DNA of 64,000 nt from Rhizobium leguminosarum (GCF_001679785.1 NZ_CP016286.1:1736001-1800000), one strand, 5' to 3'. Shown: positions 1 to 10,948, numbered from the stretch's first letter. Numbers and translations: made by a program. The notes: generated from the sequence alone by a model not told the origin.

Positions 1-38
1 TCAGCCGACAGATAGTCGATCTTTTTTTGCATTGCAAG

Positions 39-56
39 ATACCTACCGGTAGGTAT
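39..56. promoter_or_regulatory. 18-bp perfect palindrome, probable TetR operator
   Basis: ATACCTACCGGTAGGTAT is a perfect 18-bp palindrome lying 48 bp before the first possible start of the adjacent TetR-family gene. TetR dimers bind such palindromes, usually to repress themselves and a divergent neighbour. The neighbour would lie left of the window. Assignment to this regulator is inferred from position. Confidence 0.7.
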
Positions 57-103
57 GATAGCACTATCATGATCAGAACTCCCATGGCCCGGCGATCCCG
101 GGA

Positions 104-724
104 GTGATACTGATCCTCTCGCGCCGCCTCGGCGCGAAGCTTATCTCGAACACAGGTCATGCATTGGTAGATAGCCCCCGCAACAGAAAGAAACAGCCGG
201 ACGTCGTGCGGCAGGCTCTTCTCGATTGCGCCACCAAGCTGGCGCTGGAACATGGTCTCGCCGCCGTCAGCCTGCAGGCGGTCGCGAGTGCCGCCGGCGT
301 GACCAAGGGAGGTCTGTTTCACCACTTCCCCAATAAGCAGGCGCTTATAGAGGCCGTGTTCGACGGCATGATGGAAAACCTCGACCGCGAGATCGATGGA
401 GAACTGAAAAAGGATAAGGGCGGCCACGGCACATTCACCCGCGCCTATGTCCGCACCCTGTTTTCCGACCGCGCCCTCAACAACAGCCCGTGGTCGGCGC
501 AGACGATGACCGTGCTTGCCGACCCCTACTCCAAGTCTCTCTGGCATAAATGGATGAATGACCGGCTCATCAAACACGCCGAAACCGATGGCGGAATGCG
601 ACTCGAGATCGTTCGCCTGGCGGCGGACGGCGCATGGCTTGCCCATGTTTTACGGCCTGACGGCCATGCCGCGTCCGACGACGCGGTTCTGCTGCGCGAA
701 TTGATCGAACTCACCGAGGGGTGA
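104..724 (+). CDS. TetR/AcrR family transcriptional regulator
   Basis: One-domain repressor of about 200 residues. The N-terminal helix-turn-helix spans roughly residues 33-80, with the typical VTKGGLFHHFPNKQALIEAV recognition-helix region, followed by a helical ligand-binding domain. The GTG at 104 has GGGAG directly abutting it and poor spacing. A TTG at 164, just before the conserved part and with AGG seven bases upstream, is an alternative start. A perfect 18-bp palindrome at 39-56 is the likely operator. Ligand and targets cannot be read from the sequence; the regulated partner is probably the divergent gene outside the window. Confidence 0.85.
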   Translation: MILILSRRLGAKLISNTGHALVDSPRNRKKQPDVVRQALLDCATKLALEHGLAAVSLQAVASAAGVTKGGLFHHFPNKQALIEAVFDGMMENLDREIDGELKKDKGGHGTFTRAYVRTLFSDRALNNSPWSAQTMTVLADPYSKSLWHKWMNDRLIKHAETDGGMRLEIVRLAADGAWLAHVLRPDGHAASDDAVLLRELIELTEG

Positions 725-784
725 CAAGTGATTGGCGCCTCATCCCGCGCCCGGCTATATCACCCGAGCGCGGGATCGTCGGGG

Positions 785-2224
785 CTAGGCAGCTCGCACT
801 GCCGCCATCGGTTTAACATTCTGGTTCATCCGGAACAGATTGTTCGGATCGTAGCGCCGCTTGATCTCGGCAAGGCGAGCGTAATTGGCGCCGTAGGCAG
901 TCTCGACGCGATCGCCTTCGTCTTCGGGCATGAAGTTGATATAGGCGGTGCCGACCGAATGCGGCTTGGTTGCCTCGAAAAGCTCCCGTGCCCAACCGAT
1001 ACAGCTTCCATCCATCCCGGCTTCCCGCCAGCGCGCATGCACATTCATGACGAAATGCGAGCTGCGTTGCGGAAATGCGGTGGCTTCGGTGGCCACGCGG
1101 CCAGCCGCACCGCCGACATGACCGATGAAGATCTCGCATTCCGGTCCGGGCAGCTTGCGCACGGCGTTGAGCAGCACGTCGATCGCCGCATCCGAGAGGG
1201 AGGCGAAATCCTGACTCTTCCAGTAATTGCGCGCACCGGGGGTGAGCAACGGGTCGAAGGCCTGCTGCCAGCCGGTGAACGGCACCGGACCGACGACGTC
1301 GGCAATCGGATTTCCGATCGCGCGCAATCTGGCTGTCGCCTTTTCGCCCGCCGCGATGTCTCCGCAATAGCACATGGCAAGCACGACGATTTCCTTACCG
1401 TGCCATTCCGCGGGAAGGAACGGCAGCGGCGGCGCCTGGCGCATCACCACCCAGCAGGTCAGCTCGTCCGGAGCCGCCTCCAGCGCCTGCCGGTACTCCT
1501 TGAGCACCATTTCCGCATCGGCGAAGGGATGCACGACGAGCCCAGCGAGAACCTCTGTGTTGAGAGGGTTGAGCTGGAATTCGAAAGAAGTCACGACGCC
1601 GAAATTGCCGCCGCCGCCGCGCAACGACCAGAAGAGGTCCGGCATTTCCGTCTCGCTCGCCTTGACCAGTTCGCCATCGGCCGTCACCACATCAACCGAA
1701 AGCAGATTGTCGATCGTCAGCCCGAATTTGCGTGTCAGCCAGCCGAAGCCGCCGCCAAGTGTCAATCCAGCAATGCCGGTCGTGGAATTGATGCCGGTCG
1801 GCAGCACCAGCCCGAAGGCCAGCGTTTCCTGATCGACATCGGCAAGCGTGGCTCCCGGCTCGATCCTGGCGCGGCGCATCTGCGGATCGACCCGCACCGA
1901 TTTCATCGCCGACAGGTCGATGACCACACCGCCCTCGCAGACCGCATTGCCGGCGATACCGTGGCCGCCGCCGCGCACCGAAAGGAGCAGATTATTGTCG
2001 CGTGCAAACCGCACTGCCCGCACGACATCGGCGGCACCCGCGCAACGCGCGATGAGCCCGGGGCTGCGGTCGATCATCGCATTCCAGATCGTCCGCGCCT
2101 CGTTGTAATCCATGTCTTTGCTGGTCAGGAGACTGCCGCGAAATCCGGCGGCAAAAGCATCGATGGCCACGTCATTGACCATCGTCTGCCCCTTTTGCAG
2201 GGTCGTGAGGTTCAAATTGTCCAT
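785..2224 (-). CDS. FAD-binding oxidoreductase, berberine-bridge (BBE) type
   Basis: A 479-residue flavoprotein of the FAD_binding_4/BBE family. The FAD-binding loop SVRGGGHGIAG (about residues 80-90) holds the His that is covalently flavinylated in this family. A C-terminal BBE segment ends in NYARLAEIKRRYDPNNLFR, the usual substrate-domain tail. No signal peptide, so cytoplasmic. I chose the ATG at 2224 because GGAGG sits five bases upstream; the frame stays open for another 24 codons without a better signal. Such enzymes oxidise sugars, alcohols or secondary metabolites; the substrate is unknown here. It converges on the TetR gene and diverges from the malic enzyme. Confidence 0.85.
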   Translation of the reverse strand: MDNLNLTTLQKGQTMVNDVAIDAFAAGFRGSLLTSKDMDYNEARTIWNAMIDRSPGLIARCAGAADVVRAVRFARDNNLLLSVRGGGHGIAGNAVCEGGVVIDLSAMKSVRVDPQMRRARIEPGATLADVDQETLAFGLVLPTGINSTTGIAGLTLGGGFGWLTRKFGLTIDNLLSVDVVTADGELVKASETEMPDLFWSLRGGGGNFGVVTSFEFQLNPLNTEVLAGLVVHPFADAEMVLKEYRQALEAAPDELTCWVVMRQAPPLPFLPAEWHGKEIVVLAMCYCGDIAAGEKATARLRAIGNPIADVVGPVPFTGWQQAFDPLLTPGARNYWKSQDFASLSDAAIDVLLNAVRKLPGPECEIFIGHVGGAAGRVATEATAFPQRSSHFVMNVHARWREAGMDGSCIGWARELFEATKPHSVGTAYINFMPEDEGDRVETAYGANYARLAEIKRRYDPNNLFRMNQNVKPMAAVRAA

Positions 2225-2466
2225 GATTTCCTCCATGCGACCGGCGCCCCGCACCGTCGCGGCCGGCATCCTGCTCCTGTTGAGGTCGTCAAACAAGTTT
2301 CCCCAAAAGGATTAGCTGCGGCGGCTGCTTGAAGGCCGAATGGTCACGGCGTGGATACACCCCTCTGCCCACCTCACGAAATCTTCTCCCATCCCTCATT
2401 TCCATACTGTCGCCCGTAGCCGATTGATGTATGGAGGGAGCTCAAAAGACGTGCACGGAGGCGGCG

Positions 2467-4779
2467 ATGGATCACCCGGAAAAATCGAAGACGGAAAAGA
2501 ACCTGACGAGCGGCGATCTCGACGAACAGGCGCTTTTCTTCCACCGCTATCCCCGCCCCGGCAAGCTTGAGATCCAGGCGACAAAGCCGCTCGGCAACCA
2601 GCGCGACCTGGCGCTCGCCTATTCGCCCGGCGTTGCCGCCCCTTGCCTTGCCATCCGCGACAATCCCGAAATGGCGGCAGAATATACCTCGCGCGCCAAT
2701 CTCGTCGCCGTTATCTCCAACGGCACCGCCGTGCTTGGCCTCGGCAATATCGGCCCGCTTGCCTCCAAGCCGGTCATGGAGGGCAAGGCCGTGCTCTTCA
2801 AGAAATTCGCCGGGATCGACGTCTTCGATATCGAGATCGATGCCCCAGGCGTCGACCAGATGGTCTCGACCATCGCCTCGCTGGAGCCGACCTTCGGCGG
2901 CATCAACCTCGAAGACATCAAGGCACCGGAGTGTTTCGACGTCGAGCGGCGCCTGCGCGAAAAGATGAAGATCCCCGTCTTCCACGACGATCAGCACGGC
3001 ACGGCAATCATCGTCGCCGCCGCGATCCTGAACGGGCTGGAACTCGCCGGCAAGAACATCGCCGACATCAAGATCGTCGCCTCCGGCGCCGGTGCTGCCG
3101 CTCTTGCCTGCCTCAACCTGCTTGTCATTCTCGGGGCAAAACGCGAAAACATCTGGGTCCACGATCTCGAAGGCCTCGTCTATGAGGGCCGTATCGAGCT
3201 GATGGACGAATGGAAATCCATCTACGCGCAGAAGAGCGATACGCGCACGCTCGCCGAAAATATCGGCGGCGCCGACGTCTTCCTGGGCCTCTCGGCTGCC
3301 GGCGTGCTGAAGCCGGAACTGCTGGCGCAGATGGCCGACAAGCCGCTGATCATGGCGCTCGCCAATCCGACGCCGGAGATCATGCCTGATCTCGCCCGTG
3401 CTGCCCGCCCCGATGCGATGATCTGCACCGGCCGCTCGGATTTCGCCAACCAGGTCAACAACGTCCTCTGCTTCCCCTATATCTTCCGCGGCGCGCTCGA
3501 TTGCGGCGCCGAGACGATCAACGAGGAAATGAAGATGGCGGCCGTGCGCGCCATCGCGGCCCTTGCGCGCGAAGAGCCGTCCGACGTCGCCGCCCGCGCC
3601 TATTCCGGTGAGACTCCGGTCTTCGGCCCTGACTATCTGATCCCCTCACCCTTCGATCCGCGCTTGATCCTGCGCATCGCACCTGCGGTCGCCAAGGCCG
3701 CCGAACAGAGCGGCGTGGCGCGCCGCCCGATCCAGGATTTCGACGCCTATCTCGACCAGCTGAACCGCTTCGTTTTCCGCTCCGGCTTCGTCATGAAGCC
3801 GATCTTCACCGCCGCCAAGGCCGCCGAGCGCAAGCGCGTTATCTTTTCCGAAGGCGAGGACGAGCGCGTGCTGCGCGCCGCTCAGGTGCTGCTCGAAGAA
3901 GGCCTTGCCGAACCGATCCTGATCGGCCGCCCGCAAGTCATCGAGACGCGCCTGAAGCGCTACGGCCTGCGCATCCGGCCGCTGTCGGATTTCGAGGTCA
4001 TCAATCCGGAAGACGATCCGCGCTTCCGCGAATATGTCGATCTCTATTTCTCCCTCGTCGGCCGCCGCGGCGTCATCCCGGAAGCTGCCCGCACGATCGT
4101 GCGCACCAACACCACCGTCATCGGCGCGCTGGCGCTGAGGCGCGGCGAGGCCGATGCGCTGATCTGCGGCCTTGAAGGCCGCTACGAGAAGCACCTGCGC
4201 GACGTTCGCCAGATCATCGGCAAGCGCAAGAATGTCCGCGATTTCTCCGCACTCAGCCTGATGATTTCGCAGCGCGGCGCCACCTTCTTCACCGACACCT
4301 ACGTCACCTTCAATCCGACCGCCGAAGAGGTCGCCGAGGCGACGGTGCTTGCGGCCGAGGAAATCCGCCGTTTCGGCCTCACGCCGCGCGCTGCCCTGGT
4401 CTCGCATTCCAACTTCGGCTCGCGTGAATCCGAAAGCGCCACGAAGATGCGCAACGCCCTGCAGCTCGTGCGCGAAGCCGCGCCCGACCTCGAGGTCGAC
4501 GGTGAGATGCACGGCGAAAGCGCCATCACCGAAGCACTGCGCAAGCGCGTCATGCCGGACACGACCCTGCACGACGAAGCCAATCTTTTGGTCTTCCCGA
4601 ACCTCGATGCCGCCAACATCACCCTCGGTGTGGTCAAGTCGATGACCGACGGCCTGCACGTCGGCCCGATCCTGCTCGGCACCGCCCTGCCCGCCCACAT
4701 CCTCGCCCCCTCGGTCACCTCCCGCGGCGTCGTCAACATGGCGGCACTCGCCGTCGTCGAGGCATCGCAACCGGCGTGA
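2467..4779 (+). CDS. maeB: Malic enzyme with C-terminal phosphotransacetylase-like domain
   Basis: A 770-residue two-domain malic enzyme that oxidatively decarboxylates malate to pyruvate. The N-terminal half carries the malic domain ([43 protein letters not shown]) and the dinucleotide fold around [12 protein letters not shown]. From about residue 440 a phosphate acetyl/butyryltransferase-like domain follows; in rhizobial enzymes it serves structural or regulatory roles. Rhizobia have an NAD (Dme) and an NADP (Tme) form of this size and I cannot separate them by eye. The ATG at 2467 has GGAGG five bases upstream; an earlier in-frame ATG at 2431 lacks one. In bacteroids this enzyme supplies pyruvate from dicarboxylates. 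Confidence 0.9.
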   Translation: MDHPEKSKTEKNLTSGDLDEQALFFHRYPRPGKLEIQATKPLGNQRDLALAYSPGVAAPCLAIRDNPEMAAEYTSRANLVAVISNGTAVLGLGNIGPLASKPVMEGKAVLFKKFAGIDVFDIEIDAPGVDQMVSTIASLEPTFGGINLEDIKAPECFDVERRLREKMKIPVFHDDQHGTAIIVAAAILNGLELAGKNIADIKIVASGAGAAALACLNLLVILGAKRENIWVHDLEGLVYEGRIELMDEWKSIYAQKSDTRTLAENIGGADVFLGLSAAGVLKPELLAQMADKPLIMALANPTPEIMPDLARAARPDAMICTGRSDFANQVNNVLCFPYIFRGALDCGAETINEEMKMAAVRAIAALAREEPSDVAARAYSGETPVFGPDYLIPSPFDPRLILRIAPAVAKAAEQSGVARRPIQDFDAYLDQLNRFVFRSGFVMKPIFTAAKAAERKRVIFSEGEDERVLRAAQVLLEEGLAEPILIGRPQVIETRLKRYGLRIRPLSDFEVINPEDDPRFREYVDLYFSLVGRRGVIPEAARTIVRTNTTVIGALALRRGEADALICGLEGRYEKHLRDVRQIIGKRKNVRDFSALSLMISQRGATFFTDTYVTFNPTAEEVAEATVLAAEEIRRFGLTPRAALVSHSNFGSRESESATKMRNALQLVREAAPDLEVDGEMHGESAITEALRKRVMPDTTLHDEANLLVFPNLDAANITLGVVKSMTDGLHVGPILLGTALPAHILAPSVTSRGVVNMAALAVVEASQPA

Positions 4780-4788
4780 GCCGGTTGC
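4767..4788 (+). terminator. Hairpin overlapping the malic enzyme stop codon
   Basis: GCAACCGGC and GCCGGTTGC form a perfect 9-bp stem with a GTGA loop that contains the stop codon. There is no T-run, so it may protect the mRNA end rather than act as a simple intrinsic terminator. Confidence 0.4.
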
Positions 4789-4847
4789 CCGCGACCCAAC
4801 AAAAAGACCCTGAAGCCGTCCCGACACATGTCCTGATGTCACACATA

Positions 4848-5474
4848 TCAGGCACTCCCTATCGACAGGCACCCTTTATCCGCCAGCGCATCCGCGCGCT
4901 CGTTGCCAGCAATGCCGGAATGGCCTTTGCACCAGGCAATGGTCACCAGACCATTCTGGGATAGTTGAAGATCGACGGCTTTCCAGAGTTCCGCATTGGC
5001 GATCGTTCGCCTTCGGGCATTCCCATTCGGGCTGCTTTTCTTCCAGCCGTTGTTCTTCCAGATATGTCGCCAGCTGTTGCAGCCTTTGATGGCGTAGATG
5101 GAATCGGACCAGATCGTCGCGGGCTCGCCGCTTGCCTCGCAGTTGATCCAGATTGCCGCCCTGAGGACGGCGGTCAATTCCATCGAATTATTGGCGGAAT
5201 CTTCGGCGCCACCAAAGCCCGACGCGATTTCCGCCGCATCACGATAAACGACGAACGCCCATCCGCCGCGCCCGGAACCGGGTTCATAACAACCGTCCAC
5301 GAAGACGTGGAAGCCGTGTTGGGTTTCCGGCAGCCCGACTGTCGTTGCGGGGGAGCTGAGTTCGTTGGCAATTCCTGTCATTTTCGACGTCCCGATATGA
5401 GTACGTTCCCCAAGCGAGTCAGGAGATTGGAGTGGGCACTTGGCCTCATTGTTTACCATCGGCAGCTTCTTCAT
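4848..5474 (-). CDS. RNase H family protein
   Basis: Type 1 RNase H fold from about residue 54 to the end. The four acidic catalytic residues are visible in HVFVDGCYEPG (Asp), NNSMELTAV (Glu), IWSDSIYAI (Asp) and GNERADALAD (Asp). It would cleave RNA in RNA-DNA hybrids in the cytoplasm. The roughly 50 residues before the domain are not conserved-looking. Two further ATGs (one at 5381, residue 32, with weak GGGA upstream) could be the true start, so the N-terminus is uncertain. I would not call it rnhA without checking for a second, standard copy elsewhere. It converges on the malic enzyme gene. Confidence 0.8.
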   Translation of the reverse strand: MKKLPMVNNEAKCPLQSPDSLGERTHIGTSKMTGIANELSSPATTVGLPETQHGFHVFVDGCYEPGSGRGGWAFVVYRDAAEIASGFGGAEDSANNSMELTAVLRAAIWINCEASGEPATIWSDSIYAIKGCNSWRHIWKNNGWKKSSPNGNARRRTIANAELWKAVDLQLSQNGLVTIAWCKGHSGIAGNERADALADKGCLSIGSA

Positions 5475-5630
5475 AATCGAACACTGGGTCTCTGGCGGTC
5501 CGCTGGATAAAATCGCGAAAATACGCTAGGAATTTATCCCAGCTTATTAAGAGAAATACCCTAAGAGAAACCCGCGGCGATCGAGGCCGCAATCGACCGA
5601 TCGATTCTTTGCTCATTCCGGGACGACGCC

Positions 5631-6728
5631 GTGAAACGCCGAAACCTGTCTCTTGCCCTCCTCCTTGCCTTGGCTGCGCCCGCCGCCGCGCAGACCAGTG
5701 CGGTCTGCGACGACCTGCGCGGCCGTCTTGCCGACCTGCCGCGGTCGATCGGCAACAGCAACGGCCCGGAAGCGCGCCAGTTTGCCAGCGCCATGGCTGA
5801 GCAGAACCTCGAGCTGCGCAAGGTCCGCAACGATCTGCGTAGCTATGGCTGCACCTCAGGCAGTATGGTCGTCATCGGCGGCGAGAATGCCGATTATTGC
5901 GCCGAGCTCTCGCAGGCCGAAGGCAGGATGATCGACAATATACGCTACCTCCAGGACCGCCGCGGCGAATTGCTCGGCCGGGGCAGCGATAATGACCAGG
6001 CCCGCCGCGAACTGACGGCCGCCCTCGACGGCAATGGCTGCAACAGCGAAAACTTCTATGCTCCGAGCGATCGCAGCGCCAACGAACCGGCTCCAAGCGT
6101 CGAGGAACAGGCGATGCGCACCGATACCTTCATCCCACTCGGCGGCGGTGAAGAGATCGATCCGCGTTACGGCCTGCCGAGGGCCGAGATGCTCTCGCCG
6201 GTCAGCACCATGTGTGTGCGCAGCTGCGACGGCGGCTTCTTCCCGATCAGCTCGAACGCCACGTTGGTCGATTTCGGCCGCGACGCCCAGACCTGCGCCA
6301 AGATGTGCCCGGGTATCGAGACAGAATTGTTCTATCGTGATGTGACGAGTACCGAAGCCTCGAACATGATCTCGGTCGCAACCGGCACGCCCTACAGCGC
6401 CATGAAGAACGCCTTCGCCTACAAAAACCGCGCGCCCGGAGAAAAGTCCTCCTGCGCCTGCAATCTCACCGCCTATTACGAGGAGATGCGCGGCAAGCAG
6501 GCGTTGAGCGAACCGCCGCAGCAGGGCTCGATCACCACCATCCGCACCAATCCGCCGGTAAAGGATGCTGCAGCGCAGATCGCACCGCAACCATCGCCCG
6601 AGCGACCCTACGATCCGACACAGAACAAGGTCCGTCAGGTCGGCCCGCAATTCCTTGCTGGCGACCAGGGTTCGATCGACCTCGCCAATCCGGCAGCGCC
6701 CGGCCCTCAGCCGCAACAGCAGCGGTGA
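5631..6728 (+). CDS. DUF2865 domain secreted protein
   Basis: A 365-residue protein with a clear signal peptide (KRRNLSLALLLALAAPAAAQ, cleavage about residue 21) and GTG start. The first part (to about 135) is helical with paired cysteines. The conserved C-terminal domain, about residues 180-285, has the DUF2865 signature: MCVRSCDGGFFPIS, TCAKMCPG and SCACNLTAYYEE, with several cysteines that probably form disulfides in the periplasm. A proline/glutamine-rich tail follows. The family is common in Rhizobiales and has no established function. The gene stands alone between the RNase H gene and a convergent SDR. Confidence 0.75.
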   Translation: MKRRNLSLALLLALAAPAAAQTSAVCDDLRGRLADLPRSIGNSNGPEARQFASAMAEQNLELRKVRNDLRSYGCTSGSMVVIGGENADYCAELSQAEGRMIDNIRYLQDRRGELLGRGSDNDQARRELTAALDGNGCNSENFYAPSDRSANEPAPSVEEQAMRTDTFIPLGGGEEIDPRYGLPRAEMLSPVSTMCVRSCDGGFFPISSNATLVDFGRDAQTCAKMCPGIETELFYRDVTSTEASNMISVATGTPYSAMKNAFAYKNRAPGEKSSCACNLTAYYEEMRGKQALSEPPQQGSITTIRTNPPVKDAAAQIAPQPSPERPYDPTQNKVRQVGPQFLAGDQGSIDLANPAAPGPQPQQQR

Positions 6729-6845
6729 CCAAGCAGCTCAAACGGCGGTGACGAAGCTATCGCGGCGTTGTGCCGGGGTGCTTGAGATGAAGCCGACGTC
6801 AGGTGAACTTGCGGCGGGATGTCAATGCGGGTCGCTTGAGCATGG

Positions 6846-7592
6846 TCAGTAGGTCGTACGACCGCCGCTCAGGTCGAACGTCGATGCGGTCGTGAAAGAG
6901 TTCTCTTCGGAGAGCAGCCAGACGACCATCGAAGCGATCTCATGAAGTTCAACAAAACGGTCGCGCGGAATGCGGACGCGCATATATTCGATAAATTCCG
7001 GTGTCAGCCCGTCCAATATAGGTGTCTTTGCTGTGGTCGGCGTTACCGCGTTCACGGCGATTCCCGTCTTTGCGAGTTCCTTGCCAAGAGACTTGGTGAA
7101 GCCCAGCACACCGGCTTTCGCTGCGCTATAGGCAGCGATGTTCGGATTTCCTTCCTTGCCTGCCACCGAAGAGATGTTCACGATCCGCCCGTAGTCGCGC
7201 TTTAACATGACCGGAACGACGTGGCGGCAGCAGTTGAAGGTTCCCGTGAGGCAGACATCGACAACATCTTTCCACTCGATGACATCGTATTCAATCGTGG
7301 GCTTAACCGGACCGGTAATCCCGGCGGAATTGACGAGGCCGTCGATACGGCCAAAAATCTCCTCGGTCGTCGCCGCCGCGTTTTTCACTGATTGGGGATC
7401 TGCGACGTTGACGCCGAAAGCGACCGTGCCGGAGCCGAGAGCGGAAGCGCTGTCCTTCGCCATGTTTTCGTTCAGGTCCCAGATTGCCACCTTGCCACCA
7501 GACTGGATGACGCGCTCTGCGATAGCGTAGCCGATGCCGCGCGCACCGCCTGTGATGACGATGATGCGTTCCTTCAAGTCGATCATGTTCAT
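6846..7592 (-). CDS. SDR family NAD(P)-dependent oxidoreductase
   Basis: Classical short-chain dehydrogenase of 248 residues. It has a Rossmann TGGARGIGYA near the N-terminus, an NSAG motif, an ISS catalytic serine and the YSAAK Tyr/Lys pair, ending in DLSGGRTTY. The frame is open for 62 more codons upstream. However, GGAGG lies 11 bases before the ATG at 7592 and conserved sequence starts there, so I place the start at 7592. Substrate unknown; related enzymes act on sugars, sugar acids or acyl thioesters. It follows bluB on the same strand but with a long gap. Confidence 0.85.
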   Translation of the reverse strand: MNMIDLKERIIVITGGARGIGYAIAERVIQSGGKVAIWDLNENMAKDSASALGSGTVAFGVNVADPQSVKNAAATTEEIFGRIDGLVNSAGITGPVKPTIEYDVIEWKDVVDVCLTGTFNCCRHVVPVMLKRDYGRIVNISSVAGKEGNPNIAAYSAAKAGVLGFTKSLGKELAKTGIAVNAVTPTTAKTPILDGLTPEFIEYMRVRIPRDRFVELHEIASMVVWLLSEENSFTTASTFDLSGGRTTY

Positions 7593-7787
7593 TGGGCCGT
7601 TATCCTCCGATCGAGCCGCCGATAGCCGAATATCATTTGGAATTCCGGGATTCGCCTTCAGCGTATCGATATAAAGGCCCGGAATAAAGATACCTCGCCC
7701 TCGCCCGGCGTCGGCGATCCCCGACATCGGTTTGCTCACCTTGAGTGTCGTGACTGTGCGATTGAGGCCATGCTCCACCGCACTGCC

Positions 7788-8522
<735 letters not shown>

Positions 8523-8529
8523 CTATCTT

Positions 8530-8697
8530 TGCCAGGCCGGTCTTCTGACTTGGCGTCATCCGTCTGCCGCAGCCTTCCCGGCAAGAAGCCAGTGGCGTGA
8601 TGAAGCGGCAAGCGTCGGCCTTACAGCGTTGGGCACGTTCCGGCCTTGCACCGGATTCCCGATTCTCCCGCCTTACCGGCGGGCACCTGACGGCGCA
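8530..8697 (-). promoter_or_regulatory. Cobalamin (AdoCbl) riboswitch upstream of bluB
   Basis: Read on the minus strand, the segment contains in order the conserved elements of the cobalamin element: AGGTGCCCGCC, GGGAAtCCGGTGCAAggCCGG, GCCCaaCGCTGTAAggCC, the B12 box region GCCACTGgctt, GGGAAGGC, and AGAAGACCGGCC near the end. Its 3' edge is about 55 bases from the bluB ATG, so control is likely by hiding the ribosome site or by termination in that gap. Boundaries are approximate. Confidence 0.93.
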
Positions 8698-9073
8698 TCT
8701 ATTTCAGCAAACCGGCGCGGCGGCAAGCCGCGAACCAGATGGTTGATTCTAGCCGCGCGCGCCAAGCGGTGCCATCTGTCTCTCTTCTTCGGCCGGGGCG
8801 TAGGGAACATGGACGCGCGACATACCTCTTCTCTCCAGCGGGGCGAGGCAGATCTCCAGCGGGCGCAATAGCGAAATAACACGTGTGTGCTCCGGCATCC
8901 CATTCTACTTTATGATTTATTCACATATCAAATACACACTGCGTTTGCGCGTTTTGGGTTGCTATCCGCACATGGGCATGAGGGCTCGTGATGTGATCGT
9001 CAGCGCGGATGCCCGTATTGAGACGCCGGTCGGGAACATGTTCGACTGAGCTGCAATTCTAGGCTGCCGCGGA
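8698..9073. other. Intergenic, promoters only
   Basis: Divergent spacer between the bluB riboswitch and the chemoreceptor gene. It should hold both promoters; the stretch around 8880-8945 is AT-rich. I see no gene or repeat in it. Confidence 0.5.
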
Positions 9074-10948
9074 ATGTTCCATTTTTTGAAAACGATGCCT
9101 CTGACAGCCAAGCTGGCGGCGATTATCGTGGCCGTCAACCTCTGCGGCATTTCCGCTTTCGCCACCTATACCTGGATGTACGAAACCCGGGCTCTGATCG
9201 ATGGCGCCAAGGCCAACTGGTCCAAGGATGCGGAGCAGTTTGCCTCGCTGGCCGCCGGCGGGGTCAAGTGGGGCAAGGCGAATGCGGTCCGTGAAGCCTA
9301 TTCGCTCTACCGCGATGACCCTTCGCTCGATCTCGTGCAGTTTGCCGCATTCAACTCTGAGCCTGCCGCCGTCGACACGTGGACACGCGATGGCATCAAC
9401 GGTTTGCCCGCACCGGCCGATCTGGTGAAGAGCCTCGGTGCCAAGCCGGAGAAAACGACGATCGACGACAGCGGAATATCCGCCGGCGTGGTCACGATCA
9501 TCGCGCCGCTCCCGTTGGATAAATCAGGCAAGGCCACCGGCTATATCGTTACCAACTGGTCCGTCGAAAAAATCGCTGCTGAAGTCAGGCAGAAGGTTCT
9601 CGTTTCGCTGTTCACCCAGTCGCTGATCACCGCCTTGGCCGTCGTCGCCTTCCTTCTCGCCATGCGCAGCCTTGTTGGCCGGCCCATCAGAATCCTCAGC
9701 GAAAGAATCAGCGCGTTGCAGAAAGGCGATCTGGTCTCCCCTGTCACCTACAAGGAAAATGGCGACGAGATCGGTTTTCTGGCACGCGCGTTGGAAGTTT
9801 TCCGTCATGAGGCGATATCGAAGGTCGAAAGAGAGCAGGCCGCTGCCGAGCAGAGCGCTTCGCTCGACGCCGAACGGGCACGCAACACATTGTTCACGGA
9901 AGAGGCCAGCAAAACTCAACGGCTGGTCATGACCGCTCTTGCAACTTCATTGGAAAAGCTTGCCGCAGGCGACTTCTCGATACACCTGGCCGATCTCGGC
10001 CCAGAATTCGATAAATTGCGGCGGGATTTCAACAACATGGTCGAAGCGGTCGCGGCCGCGCTGACAGAGATCAAGATGGCCTCGGTGGCGGTCGAAGGCG
10101 GGTCAAGCGAACTGGCATCCTCCGCAGATCAACTCGCCAGACGGACCGAGCAACAGGCGGCAGCACTGGAACAGACCGCCGCGGCACTTGATGAGGTGAC
10201 CACCACGGTCAGAACATCGTCGCAGCGCGCCGAAAATGCCGGCAAGCTGGTCGAGGAAACCAAGCGGAGCGCTCATGTCTCGGCAACGGTGGTGCGTGAT
10301 GCGATCGGAGCGATGGACCGGATTCAGACCTCGTCGAGCCAGATCGGCCGCATCATCGGCGTCATTGATGAAATCGCGTTCCAGACCAACCTGCTGGCGC
10401 TGAATGCCGGCGTCGAGGCGGCGCGCGCCGGTGAGGCCGGCAAGGGTTTTGCGGTTGTCGCGCAGGAGGTGCGTGAACTCGCCCAGCGGTCGGCAAATGC
10501 AGCAAAGGAAATCAAAAACCTGATCAATGTGTCCGGCCAGGAAGTTGCCGCGGGCGTCGGGCTGGTGAACGAAACCGGCGACGCCCTGCTGAAGATCGAG
10601 GAGCAGATCAACCGCATCAGCGACAGTATCGCTTCCATCGTCCAGTCCTATCGCGAACAGGCGACGGGCCTGCAGGAAATCAACGGCGCGATCAACCAGA
10701 TGGATCAGGCGACGCAGCAGAACGCGGCAATGGTCGAGGAAACCAACGCGGCCTGCCAGGAGCTGCTGCAGCAGGGACGTCTTCTGCAGGACTCGGCCGG
10801 CAGGTTCGTCGTCGGCGCGTCTGCGGCCAGTCAGCCCAGACCCGTTCAAGTCGCCCGCCAATCTCGTCCCGAACCGAGAGCCCCCGTACAGCGGCATGCA
10901 GGAAATGCCGCCATTGCCGCTGCTCCCGGCGCCTGGGAGGAGTTCTGA
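9074..10948 (+). CDS. Methyl-accepting chemotaxis protein
   Basis: A 624-residue transmembrane chemoreceptor. TM1 is about residues 10-32, a periplasmic sensor domain of about 140 residues follows, and TM2 is about 180-203. A HAMP domain (to about 255), a second HAMP-like segment (about 285-330) and the coiled-coil signalling domain come next. The hairpin tip FQTNLLALNAG lies near residue 435. The C-terminus ends in AWEEF, which fits the xWxxF tether that recruits CheR/CheB in other receptors, so it probably takes part in adaptation. A short gene for a periplasmic Cache-like protein follows 58 bp downstream. The ligand is unknown. Confidence 0.93.
   Translation: MFHFLKTMPLTAKLAAIIVAVNLCGISAFATYTWMYETRALIDGAKANWSKDAEQFASLAAGGVKWGKANAVREAYSLYRDDPSLDLVQFAAFNSEPAAVDTWTRDGINGLPAPADLVKSLGAKPEKTTIDDSGISAGVVTIIAPLPLDKSGKATGYIVTNWSVEKIAAEVRQKVLVSLFTQSLITALAVVAFLLAMRSLVGRPIRILSERISALQKGDLVSPVTYKENGDEIGFLARALEVFRHEAISKVEREQAAAEQSASLDAERARNTLFTEEASKTQRLVMTALATSLEKLAAGDFSIHLADLGPEFDKLRRDFNNMVEAVAAALTEIKMASVAVEGGSSELASSADQLARRTEQQAAALEQTAAALDEVTTTVRTSSQRAENAGKLVEETKRSAHVSATVVRDAIGAMDRIQTSSSQIGRIIGVIDEIAFQTNLLALNAGVEAARAGEAGKGFAVVAQEVRELAQRSANAAKEIKNLINVSGQEVAAGVGLVNETGDALLKIEEQINRISDSIASIVQSYREQATGLQEINGAINQMDQATQQNAAMVEETNAACQELLQQGRLLQDSAGRFVVGASAASQPRPVQVARQSRPEPRAPVQRHAGNAAIAAAPGAWEEF

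Noticed and set aside
728..2332. 534-codon plus-strand open frame over the flavin oxidase gene
   Set aside because: It is the antisense shadow of a high-GC gene; the minus-strand protein has clear BBE family motifs, while this one is rich in Arg and His and has no family pattern.
8673..8903. 76-codon minus-strand frame near the riboswitch
   Set aside because: Overlaps the riboswitch start and promoter region, is very Arg-rich and has no ribosome site.
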